A stretch of 21,281 bases of DNA from DASRAJ01 sp039920305 (GTDB lineage: Bacteria; Bacteroidota; Bacteroidia; Chitinophagales; UBA10324). The stretch spans positions 1 to 21,281 of the forward strand of contig JBDSEA010000147.1 in NCBI GenBank assembly GCA_039920305.1, read 5' to 3'. The notes under the pieces are model-generated. The model saw only the letters and a program-made list of their open reading frames with translations, searched no databases and had not been told where the DNA came from. The first letter of the stretch is position 1, and every line of letters begins with the position of its first letter. The position numbers were made by a program, and so were the translations under genes. Below are positions 13,457 through 20,832 of this stretch, piece by piece.

Positions 13457-15295
13457 ATGGATACAATTGAAGTTAAAAGAAGCCACCCCCGCGCGCTGTA
13501 TATCCTGTTCTTCACTGAAATGTGGGAACGTTTTGGCTATTACCTGATGGTCGGGATTTTTTTGCTTTACCTCATTGACCCCACAGGCCATGGAGGAAAG
13601 GGGCTCGATAACTCAAATGCTGCAGACATTGTTGGATCATTTATCGCCCTTGTTTATCTGGCCCCGTTTATAGGCGGACTTCTTGCAGACCGCTATCTCG
13701 GCTACCGCCGCTCCATCCTTATGGGCGGCACCCTGATGGCATTCGGATATCTTGGTTTGGCGATGCCCGGTACAACGGCAATGTATCTATCCCTTCTGCT
13801 TATAATCGTCGGCAACGGATTTTTTAAGCCGAACATTTCAACATTGCTTGGAAATATTTACAGCGTTGATGAACTGAAAGTTAAAAAGGATGCAGCATAC
13901 GGAATTTTTTATATGGGCATCAACATCGGTGCATTCTTCTGCAATTTTGTTGCGGCCTACCTGCGCAATTATTATGGATGGGGATATGCTTTTGCCGCTG
14001 CAGGTATAGGTATGCTCATTGCGCTTGTAATATTTGGGACTAACATAAAGGATGAGCACATCAGAAGAGCGGATGTGAAAAAACCACTTCAGAAAGAGGA
14101 TATGCCGATCAGTAAAATCTTTGGCTCTGTTTTTCTTCCCGCCATTATCGCGGGAATAATAGGCTGGAATCTGAGCAGTTTTACCGGCATTTCGCTGCTG
14201 GGGACAAAATCCAATGATGCCTTCATGTTTGCCTGCATTCCCATCATCATTTTTTACCTCGGCTTGCTTTTCAGGGCTTCAAAGGAAGATAAGCGCGGAC
14301 TTGGTGCATTGCTTGCATTTTTTGCTGTGTCAATAGTATTCTGGGTTATTTATAATCAGAACAGTACCGGGCTTACGATCTGGGCGCAGACTTATACTAA
14401 CCGTGACATGCCCGAAAGTGGTGTGAAATGGACCAAGCCATTCGGGATGCTTCAGACCGTCACCATTGATTCTACTACTCAGCCCCTTGTTGATGATCGG
14501 TTTGTTCAGCGAAAAATAACACCTGATATGAGAACGCGAATGGATTCAACAATGGTAATGAGTAAGATTTCAGGCAATCAGGATTCTCTGATTTACATTG
14601 TTTCATTCACTGACGAAAATGGTGTGGCGCTTGGCAGGGGTTTATTTGCAAAAAGGACAGATGCCGTTACTGATACAAAGGCTGGTGAAGCGCTCAATAT
14701 GCAGGCACTCGATCCTTATTTACAAAATCAGCCGAAGGATAAGTGGCCTGAAAAGAGTGAGGAGAAAAAACTGATATCGCCAGAGATATATCAATCGGTA
14801 AATCCGTTTTTCATCGTGCTGTTTACACCATTGATTGCGGTAATGTTTTTTGGATGGCTAAGAAGAAAAAAGCGCGAGCCCTCAACACCGGCTAAAGTCG
14901 GGATGGGGATGTTTATTGCAGGATTGTCTTCCCTGCTTATGGTATTCGCCATTATGAGCACTAATGTTTATCTTGATAAAACACACATGCTTTGGCTGGT
15001 TAGCACCTATGCGATTTTTACGATTGGCGAGCTCCTCATCAGCCCCATCGGCTTATCGCTTGTAAGCAAGCTTTCACCCCCCCGCCTTACAGCACTCATG
15101 ATGGGTGCGTGGTTCCTCGTGAATGCCATTGCAGGTAAAATTGCCGGATTGATGGGAACTTTCTGGGATCAGTTCTCTGATAAGAAAAATTATTTCCTCA
15201 TTCTTTTTATCGCTGCCATGATAGCAGGCGTTATTATGTTTTCAATGGTGAAATGGCTGAGAACAGTAGTAAGGGAGAAAACCGGTATGGACTAA
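13457..15295 (+). CDS. POT-family (PTR2) peptide/proton symporter
   Basis: This 612-residue major-facilitator transporter takes up di- and tripeptides with protons across the inner membrane. The N-terminal helix has the POT signature ExxERFGYY (E21, E24, R25), which couples protons and binds peptide. GNGFFKPNISTLLG (about 119-132) is the PTR2 signature 2 region, and FWVIYNQ (295-301) is the helix-7 motif. After it, residues about 316-447 form a long soluble insertion before helix 8 (VNPFFIVLFTPL). The helices then resume to a C-terminus ending in a charged tail. Standard bacterial POTs are about 460-500 residues, so the extra length is this insertion, predicted periplasmic. Position after the dipeptidyl peptidase gene fits uptake of released peptides. 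A separate promoter candidate suggests it can be expressed on its own. Confidence 0.93.
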   Translation: MDTIEVKRSHPRALYILFFTEMWERFGYYLMVGIFLLYLIDPTGHGGKGLDNSNAADIVGSFIALVYLAPFIGGLLADRYLGYRRSILMGGTLMAFGYLGLAMPGTTAMYLSLLLIIVGNGFFKPNISTLLGNIYSVDELKVKKDAAYGIFYMGINIGAFFCNFVAAYLRNYYGWGYAFAAAGIGMLIALVIFGTNIKDEHIRRADVKKPLQKEDMPISKIFGSVFLPAIIAGIIGWNLSSFTGISLLGTKSNDAFMFACIPIIIFYLGLLFRASKEDKRGLGALLAFFAVSIVFWVIYNQNSTGLTIWAQTYTNRDMPESGVKWTKPFGMLQTVTIDSTTQPLVDDRFVQRKITPDMRTRMDSTMVMSKISGNQDSLIYIVSFTDENGVALGRGLFAKRTDAVTDTKAGEALNMQALDPYLQNQPKDKWPEKSEEKKLISPEIYQSVNPFFIVLFTPLIAVMFFGWLRRKKREPSTPAKVGMGMFIAGLSSLLMVFAIMSTNVYLDKTHMLWLVSTYAIFTIGELLISPIGLSLVSKLSPPRLTALMMGAWFLVNAIAGKIAGLMGTFWDQFSDKKNYFLILFIAAMIAGVIMFSMVKWLRTVVREKTGMD

Positions 15296-15343
15296 CAGGA
15301 AAATACTGCATCGTTGCACTGTTAATTAATTTCAGGGGTTGAA

Positions 15344-15389
15344 CAGGAAATTTGTTCCTGAATAAAATGAAAATTCTGATTGAATCAGA
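15344..15389. terminator. Convergent-gene hairpins, probable bidirectional termination region
   Basis: Two inverted repeats lie between converging genes. CAGGAA/TTCCTG (15344-15349 and 15355-15360) has a 5-nt loop, and TCTGATT-G-AATCAGA (15375-15389) is a 7-1-7 palindrome. On the minus strand the second is followed by TTTTCATTTT, a T-rich tail suited to ending the YcxB-like gene. Neither has a plus-strand U-tract. Confidence 0.4.
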
Positions 15390-15403
15390 TTCGCCATTTT
15401 AAA

Positions 15404-15904
15404 TTAAAATACCTTCTCTATATTTTCTTTCACCTTGTTCCGGAATTCATCGAATCCATTTGCTGAAAAATTTACACGGGGAAAAATGAAGAACACCGCA
15501 TCGTTTGGATAAAGCAAAATCAAATCATCTGTCATCAGCGCTTTTTTTAAACCGTTCCATGGCACTTCATATTGCTTGTTTTTTATTTCAATAATTAATC
15601 CGTCATCATCGGCAGAAATGGAAAAGGGCTCATGATATTGCTTCAATTTTTTGAAAGCTCTTTTCCCCACGGTTCTGGAAATATAGAAATGAAGGATGAT
15701 CGCCACGATGCCATATATGATCAGGGGTACACTATACCATAAATTTTTACCGCCTCCTTTAATGAGAAGCAATAATAACCCCGCCCACGCCGACAACAAG
15801 CCAAGTATCAAAATAATTTTCCCGCGAAGCGGAAAAAACTTCCGGTAATGAAGTTCATGTGCCTGCTGCAGAAGGTGTGGTGTGTATTTATAAGTGATAG
15901 TCAT
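15404..15904 (-). CDS. YcxB-like membrane protein
   Basis: This 166-residue protein has a short N-terminal region, two adjacent membrane helices (about 28-48 and 56-75) and a C-terminal cytoplasmic domain (about 90-165). That domain carries the pattern of YcxB-like proteins: FSISADDDGLIIE, then YEVPWNGLKKAL, then LILLYPNDAVFFIFPR. The biochemical role of the family is not known; it resembles small bPH-like membrane-anchored domains. The gene stands alone on the minus strand, converging with the peptide transporter and diverging from thiL across 92 bp. Length is normal for the family (about 160-180). The assignment rests on the C-terminal pattern and topology. Confidence 0.7.
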   Translation of the reverse strand: MTITYKYTPHLLQQAHELHYRKFFPLRGKIILILGLLSAWAGLLLLLIKGGGKNLWYSVPLIIYGIVAIILHFYISRTVGKRAFKKLKQYHEPFSISADDDGLIIEIKNKQYEVPWNGLKKALMTDDLILLYPNDAVFFIFPRVNFSANGFDEFRNKVKENIEKVF

Positions 15905-15996
15905 ATTACCCGGTTAACACAAACCGCAAAGCAATAAACCATTTATGCATAAAACAATTTCGCCACCCGATTCTTTAGCTTCGCAAAAATTTTAAT

Positions 15997-17055
15997 ATGG
16001 AAAAAGCCGGGAGATCAGAAATAAGTGACCTTGGGGAATTTGTTTTAATTAATCACCTTCTGGAAAAAATTCAATTAAAGAACATTTCAACCAGGCTTGG
16101 TGCCGGCGATGATGCGGCTGTAATAGAATTTGAAAGCGGAATGCAGACCATCATTACTACGGATCTGCTTGCCGAGGGAATTCATTTCGACCTTATGTAT
16201 TTTCCCCTCAAGCATCTCGGATACAAGGCAGTAGTAGTAAATCTATCCGATATATATGCAATGAATGCTACCCCGAGGCAAATTACGGTTTCCATTGCCG
16301 TTTCAAATCGCTTCTCAGTGGAGGCAATTGATGAATTATATGAAGGAATTGATTTTGCGTGCAGGAAGTATGGTGTTGATCTTATAGGTGGTGATACGAC
16401 TTCCTCTATGCGGGGATTATTTATCAGCATTACGGCGATCGGAGAATGCAGGGCTGAAGATCTGGTTAAGAGAAGCGGTGCAAAAGAGCATGATCTGCTC
16501 TGTGTTTCCGGTGATCTTGGAGGCGCCTACCTCGGCTTGCAGTTACTGGAGCGCGAAAAAAGAATTTACCTCGAGAGCCCCGGTATTCAGCCCAATCTCG
16601 AGGGGCAGACTTATATAGTGGGCCGCCAGTTAAAGCCTGATGCAAGAAAGGACATTATTGAAATTTTCAGCGAATTAAAAATGAAACCAACTTCAATGAT
16701 TGACATCAGCGATGGATTAAGCTCTGAGATCCTTCATTTGTGTGAAGCTTCGAAAGTCGGTTGCAGATTGTATGAGGAAAAAATTCCGATTGCAGAGGAA
16801 TCTTACCAGCAGGCCCTTAAATTTAATATGGATGCTACTACTGCCGCACTTAACGGAGGCGAAGATTACGAATTACTGTTTACCATTGATCAGAAGGATT
16901 TTGAAAAAGTAAAAAACCATCCTGACATTACTATAATTGGGAATATCACCTCACAAAATGATGGTGCTAAGCTCATCACGAGGAGTAATAATGAGCATGC
17001 CATTACTGCCCAGGGATGGAATGCTTTTATTTCAGGCACGCCCGGGAGAGAATAG
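15997..17055 (+). CDS. thiL: Thiamine-monophosphate kinase ThiL
   Basis: This 352-residue enzyme phosphorylates thiamine monophosphate with ATP to thiamine diphosphate, the last step of cofactor synthesis in the cytoplasm. Family motifs appear in order: GAGDDAAVI (35-43) and TTDLLAEGIHF (54-64), which provide Mg-binding aspartates; NLSDIYAMNATPR (82-94); GGDTTSS (131-137); a later ISDGLSSE; and NGGEDYELLF near the C-terminus. Length is within the bacterial range (about 320-350). Other thiamine genes are not adjacent. A near-match to the -7 consensus, TAGCTTCG (15976-15983), lies 13 bp before the ATG, which would again leave a very short leader. Confidence 0.96.
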   Translation: MEKAGRSEISDLGEFVLINHLLEKIQLKNISTRLGAGDDAAVIEFESGMQTIITTDLLAEGIHFDLMYFPLKHLGYKAVVVNLSDIYAMNATPRQITVSIAVSNRFSVEAIDELYEGIDFACRKYGVDLIGGDTTSSMRGLFISITAIGECRAEDLVKRSGAKEHDLLCVSGDLGGAYLGLQLLEREKRIYLESPGIQPNLEGQTYIVGRQLKPDARKDIIEIFSELKMKPTSMIDISDGLSSEILHLCEASKVGCRLYEEKIPIAEESYQQALKFNMDATTAALNGGEDYELLFTIDQKDFEKVKNHPDITIIGNITSQNDGAKLITRSNNEHAITAQGWNAFISGTPGRE

Positions 17056-17070
17056 CCCTTGGGTTTAAGG

Positions 17071-17078
17071 TAACTTTG
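17071..17078 (+). promoter_or_regulatory. -7 promoter element of the T9SS protein gene
   Basis: TAACTTTG matches TAnnTTTG exactly, 14 bp before the ATG at 17093. It overlaps a perfect 12-bp palindrome, CTTTGCGCAAAG (17074-17085), that would cover the transcription start. No TTG is found at the right upstream distance. Confidence 0.4.
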
Positions 17079-17092
17079 CGCAAAGATTTTTT

Positions 17093-18715
17093 ATGCGGTT
17101 GCACCTTATATTTACATTGTTCACAGTATTTTTATTTACTTCAGATATCAGATCACAAAATCTTGCGCCACCCCTGGTATGGCAGCACTGTTACGGTGGA
17201 TCACTTGATGATATTGGCTACAGCATCGCACCTTATTCTGATGGTGGATTTATCTTTTGCGGCTGCTCCGGCTCAAGTGATGGGGATATTTATCCAAAAT
17301 CAGAACCGCTGCATGGAGGAACCTGTGATTACTGGGCTGCCAGAATTGATGCGGACTCCAACATCCTGTACAAAATTCATCTTGGTGGAACCGGAAGTGA
17401 TGTGGCGCGCACCACATTTGAAACCAAGGATGGCAATGTAATTATTGCAGGCAGCAGCAGCTCCACTGATGTGGATGTTGTATGCAGCCTCACTGATCTG
17501 AATTTCTGGATTTTAATGGTGAATGCAAGCTATGAGATGCAATGGAAAAAATGCTATGGCGGCAGCGGCTACGATGATTTCGGATCAATGCTGGAAACAG
17601 GGGATGGGGGTTTTGCAATTTGCGGAGGTACTTCATCCAGCAACAGCGGCGATGTAACATTCAATCATGGCTACAGTGATTTCTGGCTTGTAAAGACTGA
17701 CGCATCAGGAAACATTGAGTGGCAAAAATGCTATGGCGGTACTCAATATGAGAAAGCCTTTGACATTGATGTATGTGCTGATGGGGGATTTATTATGGCC
17801 GGGTTTACAGCTTCAAACGATGGCGATGTAGCAGGAAATCACAGTACCGATTTCGATGGATGGGTAATAAAGACCGATGCCCTGGGCAATCTTCAATGGC
17901 AGAAATGCATCGGTGGCACGGGACAGGATGGGTTCTACAAAGTGCTGCAACTCGCAAACAAAAACTATTTGATTTCGGGATATACTTTTTCCGCTGACGG
18001 TGATATCACAGGCAAGCATGGTGATGAATTTTATGATGATGGATTACTTGCGATGCTCGACGAGAATGGGAATTTGCTGTGGTCGAAAGCCTATGGAGGT
18101 GATTCAATTGATGAGCTCGCCGGCATAATACAAGATCCGCTCGGTCAGATTTTTGTAAGCGGTTATTCTCAATCCTCTAATGGTGATCTCTCTCAGAATT
18201 ATGGAAACTATGATTACTGGCTGATGAATATTGATGAAAACGGAACGATTATCTGGGATTCTACTTATGGTGGTCCCGCTGCTGATGTTTGTAATGAAAT
18301 TGCAATAAGCACCACAGGACGGCTGGCAATGATGGGTTACACTGCTTCCGATTCACTCCAGGTGAACGGCAACCATGGTGTGGATACTTCTCAGCATCCC
18401 ATAAACCTTGCTAAGAAGAAGGATTTCTGGATAGCAAATTTTGGAAGCGTGGTCGGCATTCCTGAAATTATCAAATCAACGCTCACGATAATTCCAAGTC
18501 TTGCTCATGATGCGGTTCAGGTATCTTTCAATGACATAATGGATGAAAATGTTTTAATTATAGTGAGAAATACAAGCGGAAGATTGGTACATAATGAAAT
18601 GATCATTTATCAGAAACAGTTGCTGATGGATATTTCTTCTTTACCCCAGGGAATTTATTTTATTGAAGTAAAAAGTGAGGAGCAGATAGCCATTGGCAAG
18701 TTTGTAAAAATGTAA
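17093..18715 (+). CDS. Secreted seven-repeat protein with type IX sorting domain
   Basis: This 540-residue exported protein has a signal peptide (about 1-21, MRLHLIFTLFTVFLFTSDIRS). Seven repeats of 58-63 residues follow, each with a W-x-x-C/A-Y-GG turn, a DGGF or equivalent strand and a SSNGD-type turn; the GG pairs are at 35, 98, 156, 214, 274, 334 and 392. Seven repeats of this length suggest a seven-bladed beta-propeller. Residues about 455-540 form a type A T9SS C-terminal domain (IIPSLAHDAVQV, then DISSLPQGIYFIEV and a GKFVKM end), which targets the protein to the outside of the cell. No catalytic residues are evident, so binding or adhesion is a guess. It starts 37 bp after thiL but has its own -7 element. 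The first two repeats are cysteine-rich. Confidence 0.88.
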   Translation: MRLHLIFTLFTVFLFTSDIRSQNLAPPLVWQHCYGGSLDDIGYSIAPYSDGGFIFCGCSGSSDGDIYPKSEPLHGGTCDYWAARIDADSNILYKIHLGGTGSDVARTTFETKDGNVIIAGSSSSTDVDVVCSLTDLNFWILMVNASYEMQWKKCYGGSGYDDFGSMLETGDGGFAICGGTSSSNSGDVTFNHGYSDFWLVKTDASGNIEWQKCYGGTQYEKAFDIDVCADGGFIMAGFTASNDGDVAGNHSTDFDGWVIKTDALGNLQWQKCIGGTGQDGFYKVLQLANKNYLISGYTFSADGDITGKHGDEFYDDGLLAMLDENGNLLWSKAYGGDSIDELAGIIQDPLGQIFVSGYSQSSNGDLSQNYGNYDYWLMNIDENGTIIWDSTYGGPAADVCNEIAISTTGRLAMMGYTASDSLQVNGNHGVDTSQHPINLAKKKDFWIANFGSVVGIPEIIKSTLTIIPSLAHDAVQVSFNDIMDENVLIIVRNTSGRLVHNEMIIYQKQLLMDISSLPQGIYFIEVKSEEQIAIGKFVKM

Positions 18716-18756
18716 ACCCGCAGGACTTCACTGGCCTGAAAATTATTACAAGATTC

Positions 18757-18775
18757 AATCCTGCGCTGTAGGATT
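18757..18775 (+). other. Small hairpin between the T9SS protein and lipoprotein genes
   Basis: AATCCT (18757-18762) and AGGATT (18770-18775) can pair across a 7-nt loop, 41 bp past the upstream stop. There is no T-run after it, so a terminator call would be weak. Confidence 0.25.
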
Positions 18776-18801
18776 CAGGAATATTACAATAGAAATTACA
18801 A

Positions 18802-19227
18802 ATGAACAATCAACCCAGTTTTTTTATCGCATTATTCGCCGCCCTACTCCTACTCAATATATCCTGTGGAAAGGATGATAAGTGTGTTGCCGGTACTGGT
18901 GGCGCAGTCACTATTGCAGCATTTCCGAAGCATCATAACCTGCATATTTACAGTGAAGCTATGCCTGGCTATCCTGATTCCGCCTTTGTTAAATTCAGTC
19001 CTCCTACCAGTTTTGTTACTACTTCCAATCCAGCCGAATATGATTTAGTGGTAGCAGGAGAAGCCGGTGAGGATCATATACATCTTGAGAACCTTAAATG
19101 CGGTGATTATTTTATTTTCATGACAGGCTGGGATACTTCTTCCAATGAGCGTGTGAGCGGTGGCATTCCTTATAGCATTTCGGAAACCAGTGGTGAGATT
19201 GATCTGGAGATACCGGTAACGGAATAA
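18802..19227 (+). CDS. Small lipoprotein of unknown function
   Basis: This 141-residue protein has a lipoprotein signal: a hydrophobic segment (about 7-20) ending in NISC, with C22 as the likely lipidated cysteine followed by GKDD. The lipobox lacks the usual Leu at -3. The mature part (about 28-141) looks like an immunoglobulin-like or prealbumin-like beta sandwich, with VTIAAFPKHHNLHIYS, AEYDLVVAGEAGEDHIHLENLKCGDYFIF and a strand-rich end (SGEIDLEIPVTE). Two cysteines (C28 and one in LKCGD) could form a disulphide. I do not recognise a family. It lies 86 bp after the T9SS protein on the same strand and could share its transcript. Confidence 0.7.
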   Translation: MNNQPSFFIALFAALLLLNISCGKDDKCVAGTGGAVTIAAFPKHHNLHIYSEAMPGYPDSAFVKFSPPTSFVTTSNPAEYDLVVAGEAGEDHIHLENLKCGDYFIFMTGWDTSSNERVSGGIPYSISETSGEIDLEIPVTE

Positions 19228-19260
19228 TCATTAATGCAGCGGCAATTGAAGATGAAATTT

Positions 19261-19319
19261 TTCAAGGCTGCTTGAATTACATGATTCCGGGCAAATGCTT
19301 CTTTAAATTCATTGAATTT
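19261..19319. terminator. Inverted repeats between convergent genes
   Basis: TTCAAG-GCTG-CTTGAA (19261-19276) is a 6-bp stem with a tetraloop. AAATTCA-T-TGAATTT (19305-19319) is a perfect 7-1-7 palindrome overlapping the last base of the minus-strand lipoprotein stop. They lie between converging genes, a natural place for termination, but neither has a clear U-tract. Confidence 0.3.
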
Positions 19320-20773
19320 CAATATCTTACTGCGATAGAGTATGGATCCACACTTACTTCTGACTTGAAGTCCGGAATAAATTCCAGGGTATTCAGATCA
19401 ATTAATTTAAGAAACCCATTTCTTCCCCCGCAATCGCTGACATGATGAGGCGCGGGACCAATGATATCGAGATTCCGGCTGGAGACCACCACATATCCCT
19501 CTTCATCCATCACTCCAACTCCATGTGGTTCATATAATCCATCCTGCAAGGTTTTTAATACAAGCAAGGTATTGAGATCAATGATGCTTACGGCGCCCAA
19601 TGTCTTTGGCTGAGCGCCTGGCTCATACTCACAGGTAACGAACAGCAAATTATACTGTGCAGAAATTGCCATCTCCAGGGGAAACTGGCTTACGCTTACG
19701 GCGCTTACAAGAGTATCAGTATTCGCATCCATCACTCGGACCTTGTTCGATGCCTGGCAGGTTACAAAGTATTGCTTTCCATCCTCTGAAAAAATAATGT
19801 CGTGTGGGTCTTCGATACCGGGAAAATTATTAGCTGATTGACCGGGAACTAATACAACCTGTTCCACCTGGGGATTAACTGGAATGCTGATGTCAATCTT
19901 GTAAATATAATTTCCGCTCTGCGAAGTCACGTACAAAATGTTCCCGGCAGGATTTATAACGCTTCCATGAGGATAAGCGAATCCCTGATAATATTGATTG
20001 AATTTTAAATTTTCCATATCGGCGAATGCAATCTTTCCCGCATCACTCCAGTCAACAGCAAACGCAGATTTACCATCCGGAGTTAATGCCATCGTGTTCC
20101 AGTTTCCGGTTCCTATATCAACACTTCCCAGATATGAATCATCGGCTGCACTGTACTTTTGAATCACTGTTCCATTTACAAAAACACAGTACCAGTATTG
20201 GCCATCGTTTGAAACCCTGATCTGGTGAGGCACATCACCGGCTCCCGGATTTTGACCTACATCAATTGCACGCATGCAAACCTTCGAATCTGCATCAAAT
20301 ACACTGATAAGATCGCATCCCTGGTTGCTTACGTAAAATTTTTTCCTGTTCACATCGCCTGAAAATGGAACGGTACCCTGTGCATTCGGTGCACCGGCAC
20401 TAACCCAATCATAAAGTGTTTGCCACTCAATTGCTGAAAGAGGTTCATCATTATAAGGCATACGGGGAGTAAGTATCGGTCCCTTGGAAGAATCAGTATT
20501 GGTATAGCCAATTATCCAGCTTTGATCAGGCCGGAAAGCAATGGCGGCTGCACCATTGTTACTTCCTTCAAATAACTGATCCCAGGTTTCCATCGCGAGT
20601 CCGCCCGCAGCAGCACTGGAAAAAGTGGTATGGCACCCGGTGGTACTGCATTTATTATTAATGATTGCTGAAACTTCCAACGGGTACCCGGAGCTGTCGG
20701 GAGCAATGGATTCATCCATGGAGCAACCTGTGAGGATAGCAAGCAGGATCAGAGCAGGATAATTTTTCTTCAT
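19319..20773 (-). CDS. Lipoprotein with CX4CH cytochrome-like domain and YncE-type beta-propeller
   Basis: This 484-residue protein starts with a clear lipoprotein signal (LTGC lipobox, lipidated C17). Residues about 28-125 resemble the c-type cytochrome domain found in Bacteroidota/Planctomycetes outer proteins: CSTTGCH with C42, C47 and H48 (CX4CH instead of CXXCH), a GGLAMETWDQLFEG segment, and MP at 105-106 as a possible distal ligand before an EWQTLYDWVSAGAPN helix. Residues about 130-484 form a YncE/YVTN-like propeller, with repeats such as KFYVSNQGCDLISVFDADSK and NILYVTSQSGNYIYKIDIS. It probably sits on the periplasmic face of a membrane and may handle electrons, or be a binding propeller with a structural heme. 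It follows the TonB-dependent receptor by 59 bp. A TAATTTTG element (20787-20794) may also give it its own promoter. Confidence 0.82.
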   Translation of the reverse strand: MKKNYPALILLAILTGCSMDESIAPDSSGYPLEVSAIINNKCSTTGCHTTFSSAAAGGLAMETWDQLFEGSNNGAAAIAFRPDQSWIIGYTNTDSSKGPILTPRMPYNDEPLSAIEWQTLYDWVSAGAPNAQGTVPFSGDVNRKKFYVSNQGCDLISVFDADSKVCMRAIDVGQNPGAGDVPHQIRVSNDGQYWYCVFVNGTVIQKYSAADDSYLGSVDIGTGNWNTMALTPDGKSAFAVDWSDAGKIAFADMENLKFNQYYQGFAYPHGSVINPAGNILYVTSQSGNYIYKIDISIPVNPQVEQVVLVPGQSANNFPGIEDPHDIIFSEDGKQYFVTCQASNKVRVMDANTDTLVSAVSVSQFPLEMAISAQYNLLFVTCEYEPGAQPKTLGAVSIIDLNTLLVLKTLQDGLYEPHGVGVMDEEGYVVVSSRNLDIIGPAPHHVSDCGGRNGFLKLIDLNTLEFIPDFKSEVSVDPYSIAVRY

Positions 20774-20786
20774 AAAAGTTGTGTAA

Positions 20787-20794
20787 CAAAATTA
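20787..20794 (-). promoter_or_regulatory. -7 promoter-like element before the cytochrome/propeller lipoprotein gene
   Basis: TAATTTTG on the minus strand matches TAnnTTTG exactly, 13 bp before the ATG at 20773. There is no TTG at 17-23 bp upstream. It may let the lipoprotein be expressed apart from the receptor gene. Confidence 0.35.
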
Positions 20795-20832
20795 AGCCAC
20801 CAGCTATTTGGATATAGCTTATTACCAAACTA

